Positions 31,706-39,345 of a DNA stretch of 64,000 bases are shown here, in pieces. Both the position numbers and the translations under genes were made by a program. The notes under the pieces were generated by a model. That model had not been told where the DNA came from. It saw only the letters and a list, made by a program, of their open reading frames with translations, and did not search any database. How positions within the stretch are numbered: position 1 is the first letter of the stretch; each line of letters starts with the position of its first letter. Location: contig NZ_ML142848.1 in the NCBI RefSeq assembly GCF_004138485.1, positions 248,001 through 312,000 on the forward strand, read 5' to 3'. The DNA is from Peristeroidobacter soli. Lineage in GTDB: Bacteria > Pseudomonadota > Gammaproteobacteria > Steroidobacterales > Steroidobacteraceae.

Positions 31706-32950
31706 TCAGTGGTCGTGCGAGGCACCGGACTTGCCGACGTCAGCCGCGATCAGATAACTGTTCTCGGTCACGTACTGCGCGCCAGGCTCCAGACCGCCGA
31801 GCACCTCGACCCACTCGCCATAGCGCTTGCCCAGCTCGAGCATACGAACCTCGTACGTATTCTCGACGCGTTCGAACACGACGGTGAAATCGCGGAACGG
31901 CTGCAGCCCCGAGGTCTTCACCGCGAGCGGAACGTCGTGGTTGGCGACTGCCACCTGTGCGGTCACAAAGCTGCCGACCAGCAATTCCCCTCGCGAGTTA
32001 TCCAGCGTGACGCGCGCGGTGACCATTTGATTGGCGCCGGCTTGCACGTCGATGCGATCGACGCGACCGGTCAAGGTCACGTCGGAATCGTTGGCCTTGA
32101 CCGTCACCGTCGCCCCCGGCCGAACCCGCGCACGGTCCCGCTGAAAGACACCGAGCTCGGCCCACACCACACTGGGATCGACGATGGCAAACAGCACGCG
32201 CTCGGCGGTTTGCTCTCCTTCATTGGCACTGCGCTCGGTGATGACACCGGCGATCGGTGCCGTGACCGTGTAGGTCTGCAGGCTTTCGTTACTTTCGATC
32301 ACCGCCAGCGCGTCGCCGACGCGCACCGGATCGCCCAGACGCTTGCTTACCGAACGAATGATTCCAGGAAAGCGCGCGCTGACATCGCGACGATGCGACT
32401 GCGCCGCCACGATGCGCCCGTACAGCGACACCGATTCCACCAATGTCGCCGGCCCGGCAGGCTCCACTTTGATTCCCGCCGCATCGGCGATTTCACTGGC
32501 GATGGTGGTGCGCCCCTCGAAGCTGTCGAAGGACCACTGATGAGCTTGCCCGCTATAGGACGCCGTGACATTGACGCTGAAGGAATGCGGTTCATGGACC
32601 ACTCCGCTGCCGCGCAGATAGCCGGCGTGCGGTGTGAAGGTGAACCGGTCGATCTTGTTACCGAGCCGATGCAGCTCGACTCTCACGTCGACGCTATCGA
32701 GCGGCACGGCTTTGCCGTCGAGCGTCGGCCACGCGTGATATTCCGGCGGAACGCCCGACTCGAAAATGGCCAGCTCGATCGCGAACGGCCCATCCTTCAG
32801 CAGGCGGCCGTTGTTGGGCCCTTTGACGACCTGTTCGGCAGCATGCGCCTCATGCTCGCTATTCGCCGCAGGCGGTTGCTCGCGTGCTCCGCAGCCCGCG
32901 AGCAGCAGTGCGGCGATCACTAGAAATGGTTTGTTCATGGCTTTACTCAT
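31706..32950 (-). CDS. czcB: CzcB-type adaptor lipoprotein (second copy)
   Basis: 414 residues from ATG 32948-32950, which overlaps the upstream czcC stop (ATGA); the ATG at 32936-32938 is an alternative. Lipoprotein signal KPFLVIAALLLAGCG. A His-containing N-terminal domain follows (SEHEAHAAEQVVKGPNNGRLLKDGPFA, with PPEYHAW), an extra beta domain of about 120 residues absent from the shorter paralogue at 23073-24026, and then the adaptor core (VSARFPGIIRSVSKRLGDPVRVGDALAVIESNESLQTY in pieces). The protein ends SGASHDH. It bridges the pump and the channel. Confidence 0.92.
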   Translation of the reverse strand: MSKAMNKPFLVIAALLLAGCGAREQPPAANSEHEAHAAEQVVKGPNNGRLLKDGPFAIELAIFESGVPPEYHAWPTLDGKAVPLDSVDVRVELHRLGNKIDRFTFTPHAGYLRGSGVVHEPHSFSVNVTASYSGQAHQWSFDSFEGRTTIASEIADAAGIKVEPAGPATLVESVSLYGRIVAAQSHRRDVSARFPGIIRSVSKRLGDPVRVGDALAVIESNESLQTYTVTAPIAGVITERSANEGEQTAERVLFAIVDPSVVWAELGVFQRDRARVRPGATVTVKANDSDVTLTGRVDRIDVQAGANQMVTARVTLDNSRGELLVGSFVTAQVAVANHDVPLAVKTSGLQPFRDFTVVFERVENTYEVRMLELGKRYGEWVEVLGGLEPGAQYVTENSYLIAADVGKSGASHDH

Positions 32951-34215
32951 GGCTGAAAGCGACCGCTCAGGGCGGCAGCGGTCAATCGTTCTATTTCGAT
33001 GCGAAAGCGGTGCACGTTCGCGGCCGCTTCCAACAGCGCGCGACGTTGCTCGAGCAGCTCGCGTTGCGCCGCCACCCATTCGATATATCCATACCGCCCG
33101 CGCTCATACGCATAGCGCGACTGCTCTACCGCCGTTTCCATGCGCGGCAGAACGTCGTTGCGCAGGACCTCCGTCTCTGAGTGTGCGTGGCGAAGTTCCT
33201 GATAGAGCGCAAACAACTCAGCATCCAATTGCACGCGCAGCGCCTCTTGCCTGGCATCGACTCGAGCCGCTTGAGCGCGCGCCGTCGCGATCGCACCCTC
33301 CGTTTGAGCGCGCGCCGGCAGCGGCACAGTGAGGCCGACGACGAGCGCGTGATCGCTTTGGTCTTCAAAGCGGCGGATGCCGGCCGTAACTTGCCAAGGC
33401 GGTCGTCGCGTGGTTTCCGCCAGCCGCAACTCCGCTTCACGCAGCCGGCGTTCGGACAGAAGCATTTCAAATTGTGGATTGCGTTCGAGGCGCTCGACGA
33501 AAGTCTCGTACGCTTCGAGCCGCGGCAGATTCAGTAGCGCCCCTTCGACGGAGCCAAACTCGAACTGCCGCGCTCCCCACAGTGCGGCCAGGCGGCGCTT
33601 CGCCGTGGCGAGTTGATGCTCGACATGCTCGTGTTCGAGGCGGAGCTTCGCAATCTGAGCGTAGGCGCGTGCCTCTTCGGCCTCTGGCGACTTGGCCGCC
33701 TTCACTCGGACTTGCACGGCCGACAATGTTTCTTGTGCCAGCTGCACCGAGCGATTCACCTCCGCCAGCTCTTCCTGACTGGCGAGAATCGCGAGATATC
33801 GACGTGCTGCTTCGGCCGCGACGTCGAGGCGACGCACCGTCGTCTCCACATCGAGCAACTGACCGCCGGCCAGCGCCGCATCCACCCGGCGCTGGCGTGC
33901 TCCATGCTCTATCAGGAAGCCCAGACTGAGCGTGGTTTCAGCGGAATCGAAACCGCGGCGCGCTCCCGTGCCCAGCGCGTTCTCGACCAACAGACTCACT
34001 TCGGGACTGGGACGTGCGCCCGCCTGCCGGACGCGCCCCAGCTGCGCCTCCAGCTCGTACCCAAACGCCTTCAAATCCGGATTGTTTTGCAGGCTGCGAA
34101 TGATCGCGTCCTGCAGGCCGAGCGCCGACTGCGAAAACGCCGTGAGCGGCACGCCGCAGGAAAGCGACGCACACACGCAGGCCGCCAGCGCCTTGCGGGC
34201 AAATGAAGAAAACAT
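32947..34215 (-). CDS. czcC: CzcC-type TolC-family outer-membrane channel (second copy)
   Basis: About 422 residues. ATG 34213-34215 is chosen because GGAG lies six bases upstream; the ATG at 34225-34227 has no ribosome site. Signal peptide (MFSSFARKALAACVCASLSCGVPLTAFS), then OEP repeats with LENALGTGARRGFDSAETTLSLGFLIEHGARQRR and a C-terminal YAYERGRYGYIEWVAAQRELLEQRRALLEA, as in the first CzcC (LENFAGTGAARGVDSLETTLSLSQ). It couples to the adaptor gene by a 4-bp overlap. Confidence 0.92.
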   Translation of the reverse strand: MFSSFARKALAACVCASLSCGVPLTAFSQSALGLQDAIIRSLQNNPDLKAFGYELEAQLGRVRQAGARPSPEVSLLVENALGTGARRGFDSAETTLSLGFLIEHGARQRRVDAALAGGQLLDVETTVRRLDVAAEAARRYLAILASQEELAEVNRSVQLAQETLSAVQVRVKAAKSPEAEEARAYAQIAKLRLEHEHVEHQLATAKRRLAALWGARQFEFGSVEGALLNLPRLEAYETFVERLERNPQFEMLLSERRLREAELRLAETTRRPPWQVTAGIRRFEDQSDHALVVGLTVPLPARAQTEGAIATARAQAARVDARQEALRVQLDAELFALYQELRHAHSETEVLRNDVLPRMETAVEQSRYAYERGRYGYIEWVAAQRELLEQRRALLEAAANVHRFRIEIERLTAAALSGRFQP

Positions 34216-34268
34216 TGCAAACTCCATCCGTGCGCACGCGGCGCACTGCTAGAAACGCGGTGTCGTTA

Positions 34269-34676
34269 TCAGCGGATGGAGAAAACGGGAGGACCGCGCA
34301 GCGGCGGTCGCCAATGGCCACGCCGGGAGGCGCGCTCGGGATCGGAGGAAGGGGGTGAGAAGACAGCAACGCGCGGTCGTGCCACCAGGAAGGCGATCGC
34401 AACCAAGCAAGCCAACGGGATCCAGTTCGACCAGGACATGGACTGGAATGTGTTCTGCGCGCTCAGCGAACCTTGCAGGTCGACGATTTGCTCGGCGGCA
34501 CCAGGCGCGCTGTCAGAGTGCGGATGAGAATGGGGCTCGAGGTCGTGGCTATGGCCGGAATGCACAGCCGTGCTCAACGAAGCCGCGGAACTGATGTGCG
34601 CATGACTGGTATCGAACGGCATCAGCAGGACGCTGAGGTTCAATAGCAGACACAGAATGACGAGGGAACGGCGCAC
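34269..34676 (-). CDS. small exported His-rich protein heading the second czc operon
   Basis: 135 residues from GTG 34674-34676; no ATG is available before the signal. Signal MRRSLVILCLLLNLSVLLMPFDTSHA, then a dense histidine stretch (HSGHSHDLEPHSHPHSD), a second hydrophobic helix (WIPLACLVAIAFLVA), and the tail GHWRPPLRGPPVFSIR. The shared topology and RPPLRGPP tail link it to the protein at 21338-21721. Likely periplasmic or membrane-bound Zn/Ni/Co ligand that helps the pump or its control. A TAGACT ends six bases before the GTG, so the mRNA is probably leaderless. Confidence 0.68.
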   Translation of the reverse strand: MRRSLVILCLLLNLSVLLMPFDTSHAHISSAASLSTAVHSGHSHDLEPHSHPHSDSAPGAAEQIVDLQGSLSAQNTFQSMSWSNWIPLACLVAIAFLVARPRVAVFSPPSSDPERASRRGHWRPPLRGPPVFSIR

Positions 34677-34682
34677 GCCGGG

Positions 34683-34688
34683 AGTCTA
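34683..34688 (-). promoter_or_regulatory. -10-like TAGACT six bases before the second czc-leader gene start
   Basis: On the minus strand TAGACT, six bases, then GTG. TTCCAC 17 bp upstream is a weak -35. Same hexamer and spacing as at 21126-21131. Confidence 0.45.
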
Positions 34689-34741
34689 ACCCGGGCGCCA
34701 GACGCGTGGAAGGCCAGAACTTTTCGCCGTATGCTCCGCCG

Positions 34742-35413
34742 ATGCGTCTGCTGCTCGTCGAAGACGAAGAGAAAACCCGGACCTACCTGTGCAAGGGACT
34801 CAAGGAGGCCGGGTTCGTCGTGGACTCCGCCGACGACGGCGTGGGCGGCGCGCACCTGATGGAGACGCAGGAGTATGACCTGCTGATTCTGGATGTGATG
34901 CTGCCAGGCAGAGATGGCTGGTCGCTGGTCAGCCAGCTGCGGGCGTCTGGAAAACGCACGCCGGTGCTGTTTCTAACGGCTCGCGATCAGACCGAGGACC
35001 TGGTCAAGGGGCTGGAGCTGGGCGCGGACGACTATGTCGTCAAACCGTTCGTCTATGCGGAGCTGCTGGCCCGCGTGCGCGCCCTCACCCGCCGGGCTCA
35101 AAGCAGAGAGCCGGATACGCTGCGGGTCGCGGATCTCGAGCTGGACTTTCACAAACACAGAGCGACCCGCGCCGGCCGCCTGCTCGACCTCACACCGAAG
35201 GAATTTCTGCTGCTCGCACTGTTGATGCGCCGTCAGGGCGAGGTGCTCAGCCGGACACTGATTGCCTCACAAGTCTGGGACATCAACTTCGATAGCGACC
35301 TGAACCTGGTGGACGTCTCCGTCGGCCGGCTGCGGCGCAAAGTCGATGGCGACTCGCAGCTCAAGCTCATCCACACTGTGCGCGGTGTCGGCTTCGTCCT
35401 CGAAGCGCGTTGA
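34742..35413 (+). CDS. OmpR-family response regulator (CusR/CzcR/ColR type)
   Basis: 223 residues. Receiver domain MRLLLVEDEEKTRTYLCKGL with the acidic pair ED, phospho-Asp in LLILDVMLPGRDGW and Lys in DDYVVKPF; then the winged-helix DNA-binding domain (LDLTPKEFLLLALLMRRQGEVLSRTLI, VDVSVGRLRRKVD). Closest in style to IrlR/CusR/CzcR regulators of metal resistance. The ATG 34742 starts the receiver fold; the GTG/ATG frame upstream is not needed. A TATGCT lies six bases before the ATG. It is divergent from the second czc operon (65 bp apart) and faces eptA stop to start. The matching kinase is 2.4 kb away at 37861. Confidence 0.93.
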   Translation: MRLLLVEDEEKTRTYLCKGLKEAGFVVDSADDGVGGAHLMETQEYDLLILDVMLPGRDGWSLVSQLRASGKRTPVLFLTARDQTEDLVKGLELGADDYVVKPFVYAELLARVRALTRRAQSREPDTLRVADLELDFHKHRATRAGRLLDLTPKEFLLLALLMRRQGEVLSRTLIASQVWDINFDSDLNLVDVSVGRLRRKVDGDSQLKLIHTVRGVGFVLEAR

Positions 35414-36949
35414 CTACTGCTTCTTGATGAAGCTCTCCGCCCGGTCGAATCTGCTCGACTCGATCGAGAACAGATCCAGGATCGTATCGAACACCGCGGG
35501 CTGACCGTACTCGTCGCGCTCGACGACGGAGATCGGCACCGACGATTTGACGATCAACGGAATCTGCGCCTGCTCGTCGGGCAACTTCATGCCGGGCGGC
35601 ATGCCATGAAACATCACGCCGTTCTCCAGCAACGATTCGCCGTGATCGGACAGATAGATGAGCAGATAGGGCACGCGCGACTGCTCCAGCGTCTGAATCA
35701 CCTGCCCCAGCACGTGGTCGACGTAAAGAATGGTGTTGTCGTATGAGTTGTAGATCTGCTCGGTGGTGCACTTGCCCGCGACGTCGGCGTCCTCGCACAT
35801 GGGCTTGAACTGCTGGAACTCCGGTGGATGCCGGTCGCTGTAGACCGGCCCATGACTACCGCCGCCCAGATGCAGGACGATGAATCGGTAGCCGGACTGG
35901 TAATTGGCGACATTGCTCTGGAGCAGCGGAATCACATCTTCGTCGTAACATTTGCCGCCGTGACCGCAATTTGTCACCTTGGTTTCTCCGACCGATGCGC
36001 AATTGTCGTAGAGCGTGTAGTTCACGTAGCACACGGTCGGGATGCCGGCTTTGGCGACCACCGTCGTAAGCTTGATGTCGTCCTTGGTCAGGATCTTCGG
36101 CAGCGCATAGAGCGTTGAAGCTCGCGTCGCGATGCCGTCGAGCAGATGCAACCCCGGCGTCTTCTCCAGCACGGGCGTGGTGTTCTTGCGCGTGTAGCCG
36201 TAAACACTGAAGTTCTTTTTCCGCGAAGACTCGCCGACCGCCAGCACCACCACGAGGTCATCGGGCGCCGTCACGCGCGCATCGATCTGCACCTCTTTTT
36301 CGCTGCGCTTGAAATGAGGTTTGATCGCCTTGGACGTCGCGTTGATGGAACTGGAAATGACGTTGACCGGCACCAGCGAGTAAACGATGTATTTATTCGA
36401 GACATTGCCGGCCCGAAGAATGGCGTTGTACTCGACGTACAGGCAGGCCAGGGCCAGCAGGAACGTCACGCCGAACAGTTTCAGCGAACCCAGCAGGTAG
36501 CGACCCGAGGCCTGAAACTCCACGTCCACCCACAGGATGATGGCTATCGGCACCACCATCAGGAACAGGACGTACGGGATCATCTGCGCCGACAGGAGTT
36601 GGCGCACTTCCGTGGCATCGGTGTGCACGGTGTTCTGGACCATGGAGCTGTCGATGGCGACACCGTACTTCGCGATGAAGTAAGTGACCGCGGCGCTCAG
36701 GACGGTCAGCACGATCGCGAACGGCTTGAGCGTCCAGCGATGGGCCAGCAGCGTGAAGAACGCGATGAACAGACACAGCCCGGCGACCAGATAGGCGCTC
36801 AGTGCCGAGTAGTCGATGCCGTCGCCCTGACGGAACCAGCGCGACAGGCTGTCGATGTTGATCGCGTTACAGACCGCATACAGCAGCAGGGAAAACGCCA
36901 CCAGGAACCGGGTATGCGACGTTCGCAGTCGCGCTCTGGAATTTAACAA
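35414..36949 (-). CDS. eptA: EptA-type lipid A phosphoethanolamine transferase
   Basis: 511 residues: about five N-terminal membrane helices (to about residue 190), then a periplasmic sulfatase-fold catalytic domain. Active-site blocks are VLAVGESSRKKNFSVYGYTR (Ser where EptA usually has Thr), LHLGGGSHGPVYSDRHP, and YLSDHGESLLENGVMFHGMP for zinc ligands; paired cysteines (TLYDNC, TNCGHGGKC) fit the family's disulfides. It transfers phosphoethanolamine from phosphatidylethanolamine to lipid A and gives cationic peptide and sometimes metal tolerance. TTG 36947-36949 is the only start that fits between an upstream TAG and TM1. It lies on the opposite strand between the regulator and kinase genes. 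Confidence 0.9.
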   Translation of the reverse strand: MLNSRARLRTSHTRFLVAFSLLLYAVCNAINIDSLSRWFRQGDGIDYSALSAYLVAGLCLFIAFFTLLAHRWTLKPFAIVLTVLSAAVTYFIAKYGVAIDSSMVQNTVHTDATEVRQLLSAQMIPYVLFLMVVPIAIILWVDVEFQASGRYLLGSLKLFGVTFLLALACLYVEYNAILRAGNVSNKYIVYSLVPVNVISSSINATSKAIKPHFKRSEKEVQIDARVTAPDDLVVVLAVGESSRKKNFSVYGYTRKNTTPVLEKTPGLHLLDGIATRASTLYALPKILTKDDIKLTTVVAKAGIPTVCYVNYTLYDNCASVGETKVTNCGHGGKCYDEDVIPLLQSNVANYQSGYRFIVLHLGGGSHGPVYSDRHPPEFQQFKPMCEDADVAGKCTTEQIYNSYDNTILYVDHVLGQVIQTLEQSRVPYLLIYLSDHGESLLENGVMFHGMPPGMKLPDEQAQIPLIVKSSVPISVVERDEYGQPAVFDTILDLFSIESSRFDRAESFIKKQ

Positions 36950-37129
36950 AGTCGGCTCGCTCGGCTACCGCTGCAAACGGGTGGGCGATTGTAGCGGCAA
37001 CTTTTCGTTGGCGTGCAATCGGTGATGCACCGCGATTGGTTTTTCTCCAGCTCGCGTCTTACAGCCAATGTCGCTGCCGGCCCAGCGTTGGTCGGGCGGT
37101 TCGTCGTGCTTGCGGGGGCGCTTTTCTCG

Positions 37130-37843
37130 ATGCAGTACCTCAAGTTGAATCGTAGCCGGATCATTCTGGCCTGCTTCGCGGCATCGGCCTCGCTGCTGAT
37201 GGTGTTTCCGCAGATCGATCTCTCCATCTCGCGACTGTTTTTCGACCGGGGTTTCCCGTTCGCCGACCATTGGTGGAACCAGCTCATGCACGCGAGCATG
37301 GGCTACGTCCTCTGTCTCTCCTTGACTACAGTGGTCACAGTGTATGTTTGCAACAAGTTGTGGAAGCGCAACGTGTGGCAGCTGGACGGGAAAAAGATCG
37401 CGTACCTGTTCCTGGTCCTGCTGCTCGGTGCCGGGCTGATCGTCAACCTGGTGCTCAAGGACAATTTCGGCCGGGCGCGACCCAGAAATGTCGTGGAGTT
37501 CGGCGGCACCAGGCTCTACACAGCGCCTTTCATCGTCAGCGACGAGTGCGGCAAGAACTGTTCGTTCTCATCGGGCGAGGCCGCCGGCGGATTTTTCTTT
37601 CTGGCGCTGGCCCGGGCGCTGAGCCGACGACGCGCTGTGCTGGCCGCGGCATTCGGCTTTGGCGCGATGGCATCGTTGTGCCGTATCGCCAGCGGCGCGC
37701 ACTTCTTCTCCGATACGGTCGCCTCCTTCTTTGTGATGCTGATCGTCGCGGACGTTCTGTACTACTACCTGCTGTCGCCGGAACGGGAACGGGTGGCGCC
37801 GAGACCGCTCGCCTTGCCCAGACCGCAGGTCGAAATCCCATGA
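37130..37843 (+). CDS. PAP2-family membrane phosphatase (possible lipid A phosphatase)
   Basis: About 237 residues from ATG 37130, which gives the usual N-terminus (MQYLKLNRSRIILACFAASASLL as a membrane helix, then QIDLSISRLFFD). The frame is open to GTG 37013, so a longer start is possible. PAP2 motif 1 is KDNFGRARPR, motif 2 is CSFSSGEAAGG (Glu at the usual PSGH His position), and motif 3 is CRIASGAHFFSDTV. Such enzymes dephosphorylate lipid A or undecaprenyl pyrophosphate at the periplasmic face. Being next to eptA and 17 bp ahead of the kinase suggests a role in lipid A remodelling. Confidence 0.85.
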   Translation: MQYLKLNRSRIILACFAASASLLMVFPQIDLSISRLFFDRGFPFADHWWNQLMHASMGYVLCLSLTTVVTVYVCNKLWKRNVWQLDGKKIAYLFLVLLLGAGLIVNLVLKDNFGRARPRNVVEFGGTRLYTAPFIVSDECGKNCSFSSGEAAGGFFFLALARALSRRRAVLAAAFGFGAMASLCRIASGAHFFSDTVASFFVMLIVADVLYYYLLSPERERVAPRPLALPRPQVEIP

Positions 37844-37860
37844 GGTACACTCACATGTAA

Positions 37861-39288
37861 ATGCCCGATGCCCCTGCCAAGAATGCTGAGGGATCCAGCA
37901 CGTGGTCGATTGCCGCGCGCATCACGGCGCTCATCACGGTGTCCGGCTTCGGCCTGCTGCTGGCTGGTGGCTTGTTTCTCTATTGGACCTTGGCGCGGAG
38001 CCTCGACGACGAGACCGCGCGCTTTCTGGCCGACAAAGTCTTCGTGCTCAGAGCGATCATTCACGATCGACCGCACGACATGGCCGCATTCGACGAGGAA
38101 ACCCGACTGGAGGGAGCCGCCCGGCGTTTCAGTCGTTACTACGTGCGCGTGCTGGACGAACAGCGACAGTTGATCGTCGAAACGCCCGACATGAGCAAGC
38201 TCATCGCGCCGGCCGCATTCGCCGCCGAAGTGGCGGTCCCCGAGGAGATGCGCGAGATCGAGGTGGGCACTCAGTCGCTCGCCCTGATGACCACGAGCGC
38301 GCCGACCACCGATGGCAGATCCTGGCAGGTGCAAATCGCGCTCGACGTCTCCAATAAAGAAGCGTTGCTCGAGCGTTATCGACGCAATCTGCTCCTCGTA
38401 CTCCTGACGGGCCTGGCGACGTCCGCGCTCGGCGGCTACGCGATTGCGCGTCGGGGGCTTGCGCCGCTCGATTCAATCACCCGCGCCGCTCGTGCCATCA
38501 GTGCCACGAACCTGGACCATCGCGTCAGCAGTCAGGCCTGGCCGAAAGAGTTGACCGCCCTCGCCGGCGCCTTCGACCAGATGCTGGAGCGTCTCGAAGA
38601 CTCGTTCCGGCGTCTGTCGCAATTCTCGGCGGATATCGCGCACGAGCTGCGCACGCCGGTGACGAATTTCCTGACCGAGTCGCAGGTGACGCTGTCGCAG
38701 CCGCGCTCGCTGGAAGAATATCGGCAGGTGCTCGAATCCGGCATCGAGGAATTCGCCAGCCTGGCGCGCATGATCGACTCCCTGCTGTTCCTGGCACGCG
38801 CCGATCAGGTCGACGGACGGCTGGAGCGGGTCGAGCTCGACGCCGCCAGGGAAGTCGGCAACGTCATCGAGTTTCATCGCGCCAACGCCGAAGAAAATGG
38901 CGTGACCCTCGCCTGCGAAGGCAATGCCCCGCTCTATGCCAACTCTCTGCTGTTCCAGCGGGCGATCAGCAATCTGCTGAGCAATGCCGTCCGTCACACG
39001 CCCGCAGCCGGACGAGTCACGGTCGGAATCGCAACCGCCGATGGCGGCTCGACCAGCATCTGTGTCCGCGACACGGGCTCCGGCATCGCTGCCGAACACC
39101 TGCCCCATCTGTTCGATCGCTTCTATCGCGCCGACGCCTCTCGCAGCCAGCGAACGGGCGGATTCGGATTGGGCCTCGCGCTGGTCCAATCCATCATGAC
39201 GTTGCACGGTGGCGCGGCTCGTCTGGTGAGTGAAATCGGCAAAGGCACGGCCATCACCCTCACCTTTCCCGGCAAACCCGATCTCTGA
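37861..39288 (+). CDS. sensor histidine kinase (metal/envelope-stress type)
   Basis: 475 residues. TM1 at about 17-42 (ITALITVSGFGLLLAGGLFLYW), a periplasmic sensor of about 130 residues, TM2 at about 175-197, a HAMP linker (RRGLAPLDSITRAARAISATNLDHRV), the dimerisation box FSADIAHELRTPVTNF with the phospho-His, and an ATPase with N, G1 and G2 boxes (NLLSNAVRHT, VRDTGSGI, GFGLGLAL). The layout matches CusS/IrlS/CzcS kinases. It lies 17 bp after the PAP2 gene on the same strand and probably phosphorylates the regulator at 34742. Confidence 0.93.
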   Translation: MPDAPAKNAEGSSTWSIAARITALITVSGFGLLLAGGLFLYWTLARSLDDETARFLADKVFVLRAIIHDRPHDMAAFDEETRLEGAARRFSRYYVRVLDEQRQLIVETPDMSKLIAPAAFAAEVAVPEEMREIEVGTQSLALMTTSAPTTDGRSWQVQIALDVSNKEALLERYRRNLLLVLLTGLATSALGGYAIARRGLAPLDSITRAARAISATNLDHRVSSQAWPKELTALAGAFDQMLERLEDSFRRLSQFSADIAHELRTPVTNFLTESQVTLSQPRSLEEYRQVLESGIEEFASLARMIDSLLFLARADQVDGRLERVELDAAREVGNVIEFHRANAEENGVTLACEGNAPLYANSLLFQRAISNLLSNAVRHTPAAGRVTVGIATADGGSTSICVRDTGSGIAAEHLPHLFDRFYRADASRSQRTGGFGLGLALVQSIMTLHGGAARLVSEIGKGTAITLTFPGKPDL

Positions 39289-39292
39289 CAAC

Positions 39293-39310
39293 TTCGTCAA
39301 AGTTTCGTCA
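39293..39310 (+). promoter_or_regulatory. direct repeat TTCGTCA (11-bp period) upstream of the fourth efflux operon
   Basis: TTCGTCA at 39293-39299 and 39304-39310, one helical turn apart, just upstream of where a -35 would lie for the -10-like CACTAT (39334-39339). Tandem half-sites with about one-turn spacing are typical of OmpR-family regulators. The kinase stop is at 39288, so the repeat is in the true intergenic gap. Confidence 0.5.
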
Positions 39311-39333
39311 GAGTTGTGTTACTGCCGCGCTGG

Positions 39334-39339
39334 CACTAT
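39334..39339 (+). promoter_or_regulatory. -10-like CACTAT six bases before the fourth-operon start
   Basis: CACTAT, six bases, then ATG 39346: the same spacing as at the three small-protein genes. Confidence 0.35.
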
Positions 39340-39345
39340 GGGGCG

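Noticed and set aside
37013-37129. Longer N-terminus of the PAP2 phosphatase from GTG 37013
   Set aside because: Possible, but the extra 39 residues lack a clear membrane or signal feature and would occupy the eptA/PAP2 promoter region; the ATG at 37130 fits the family N-terminus.
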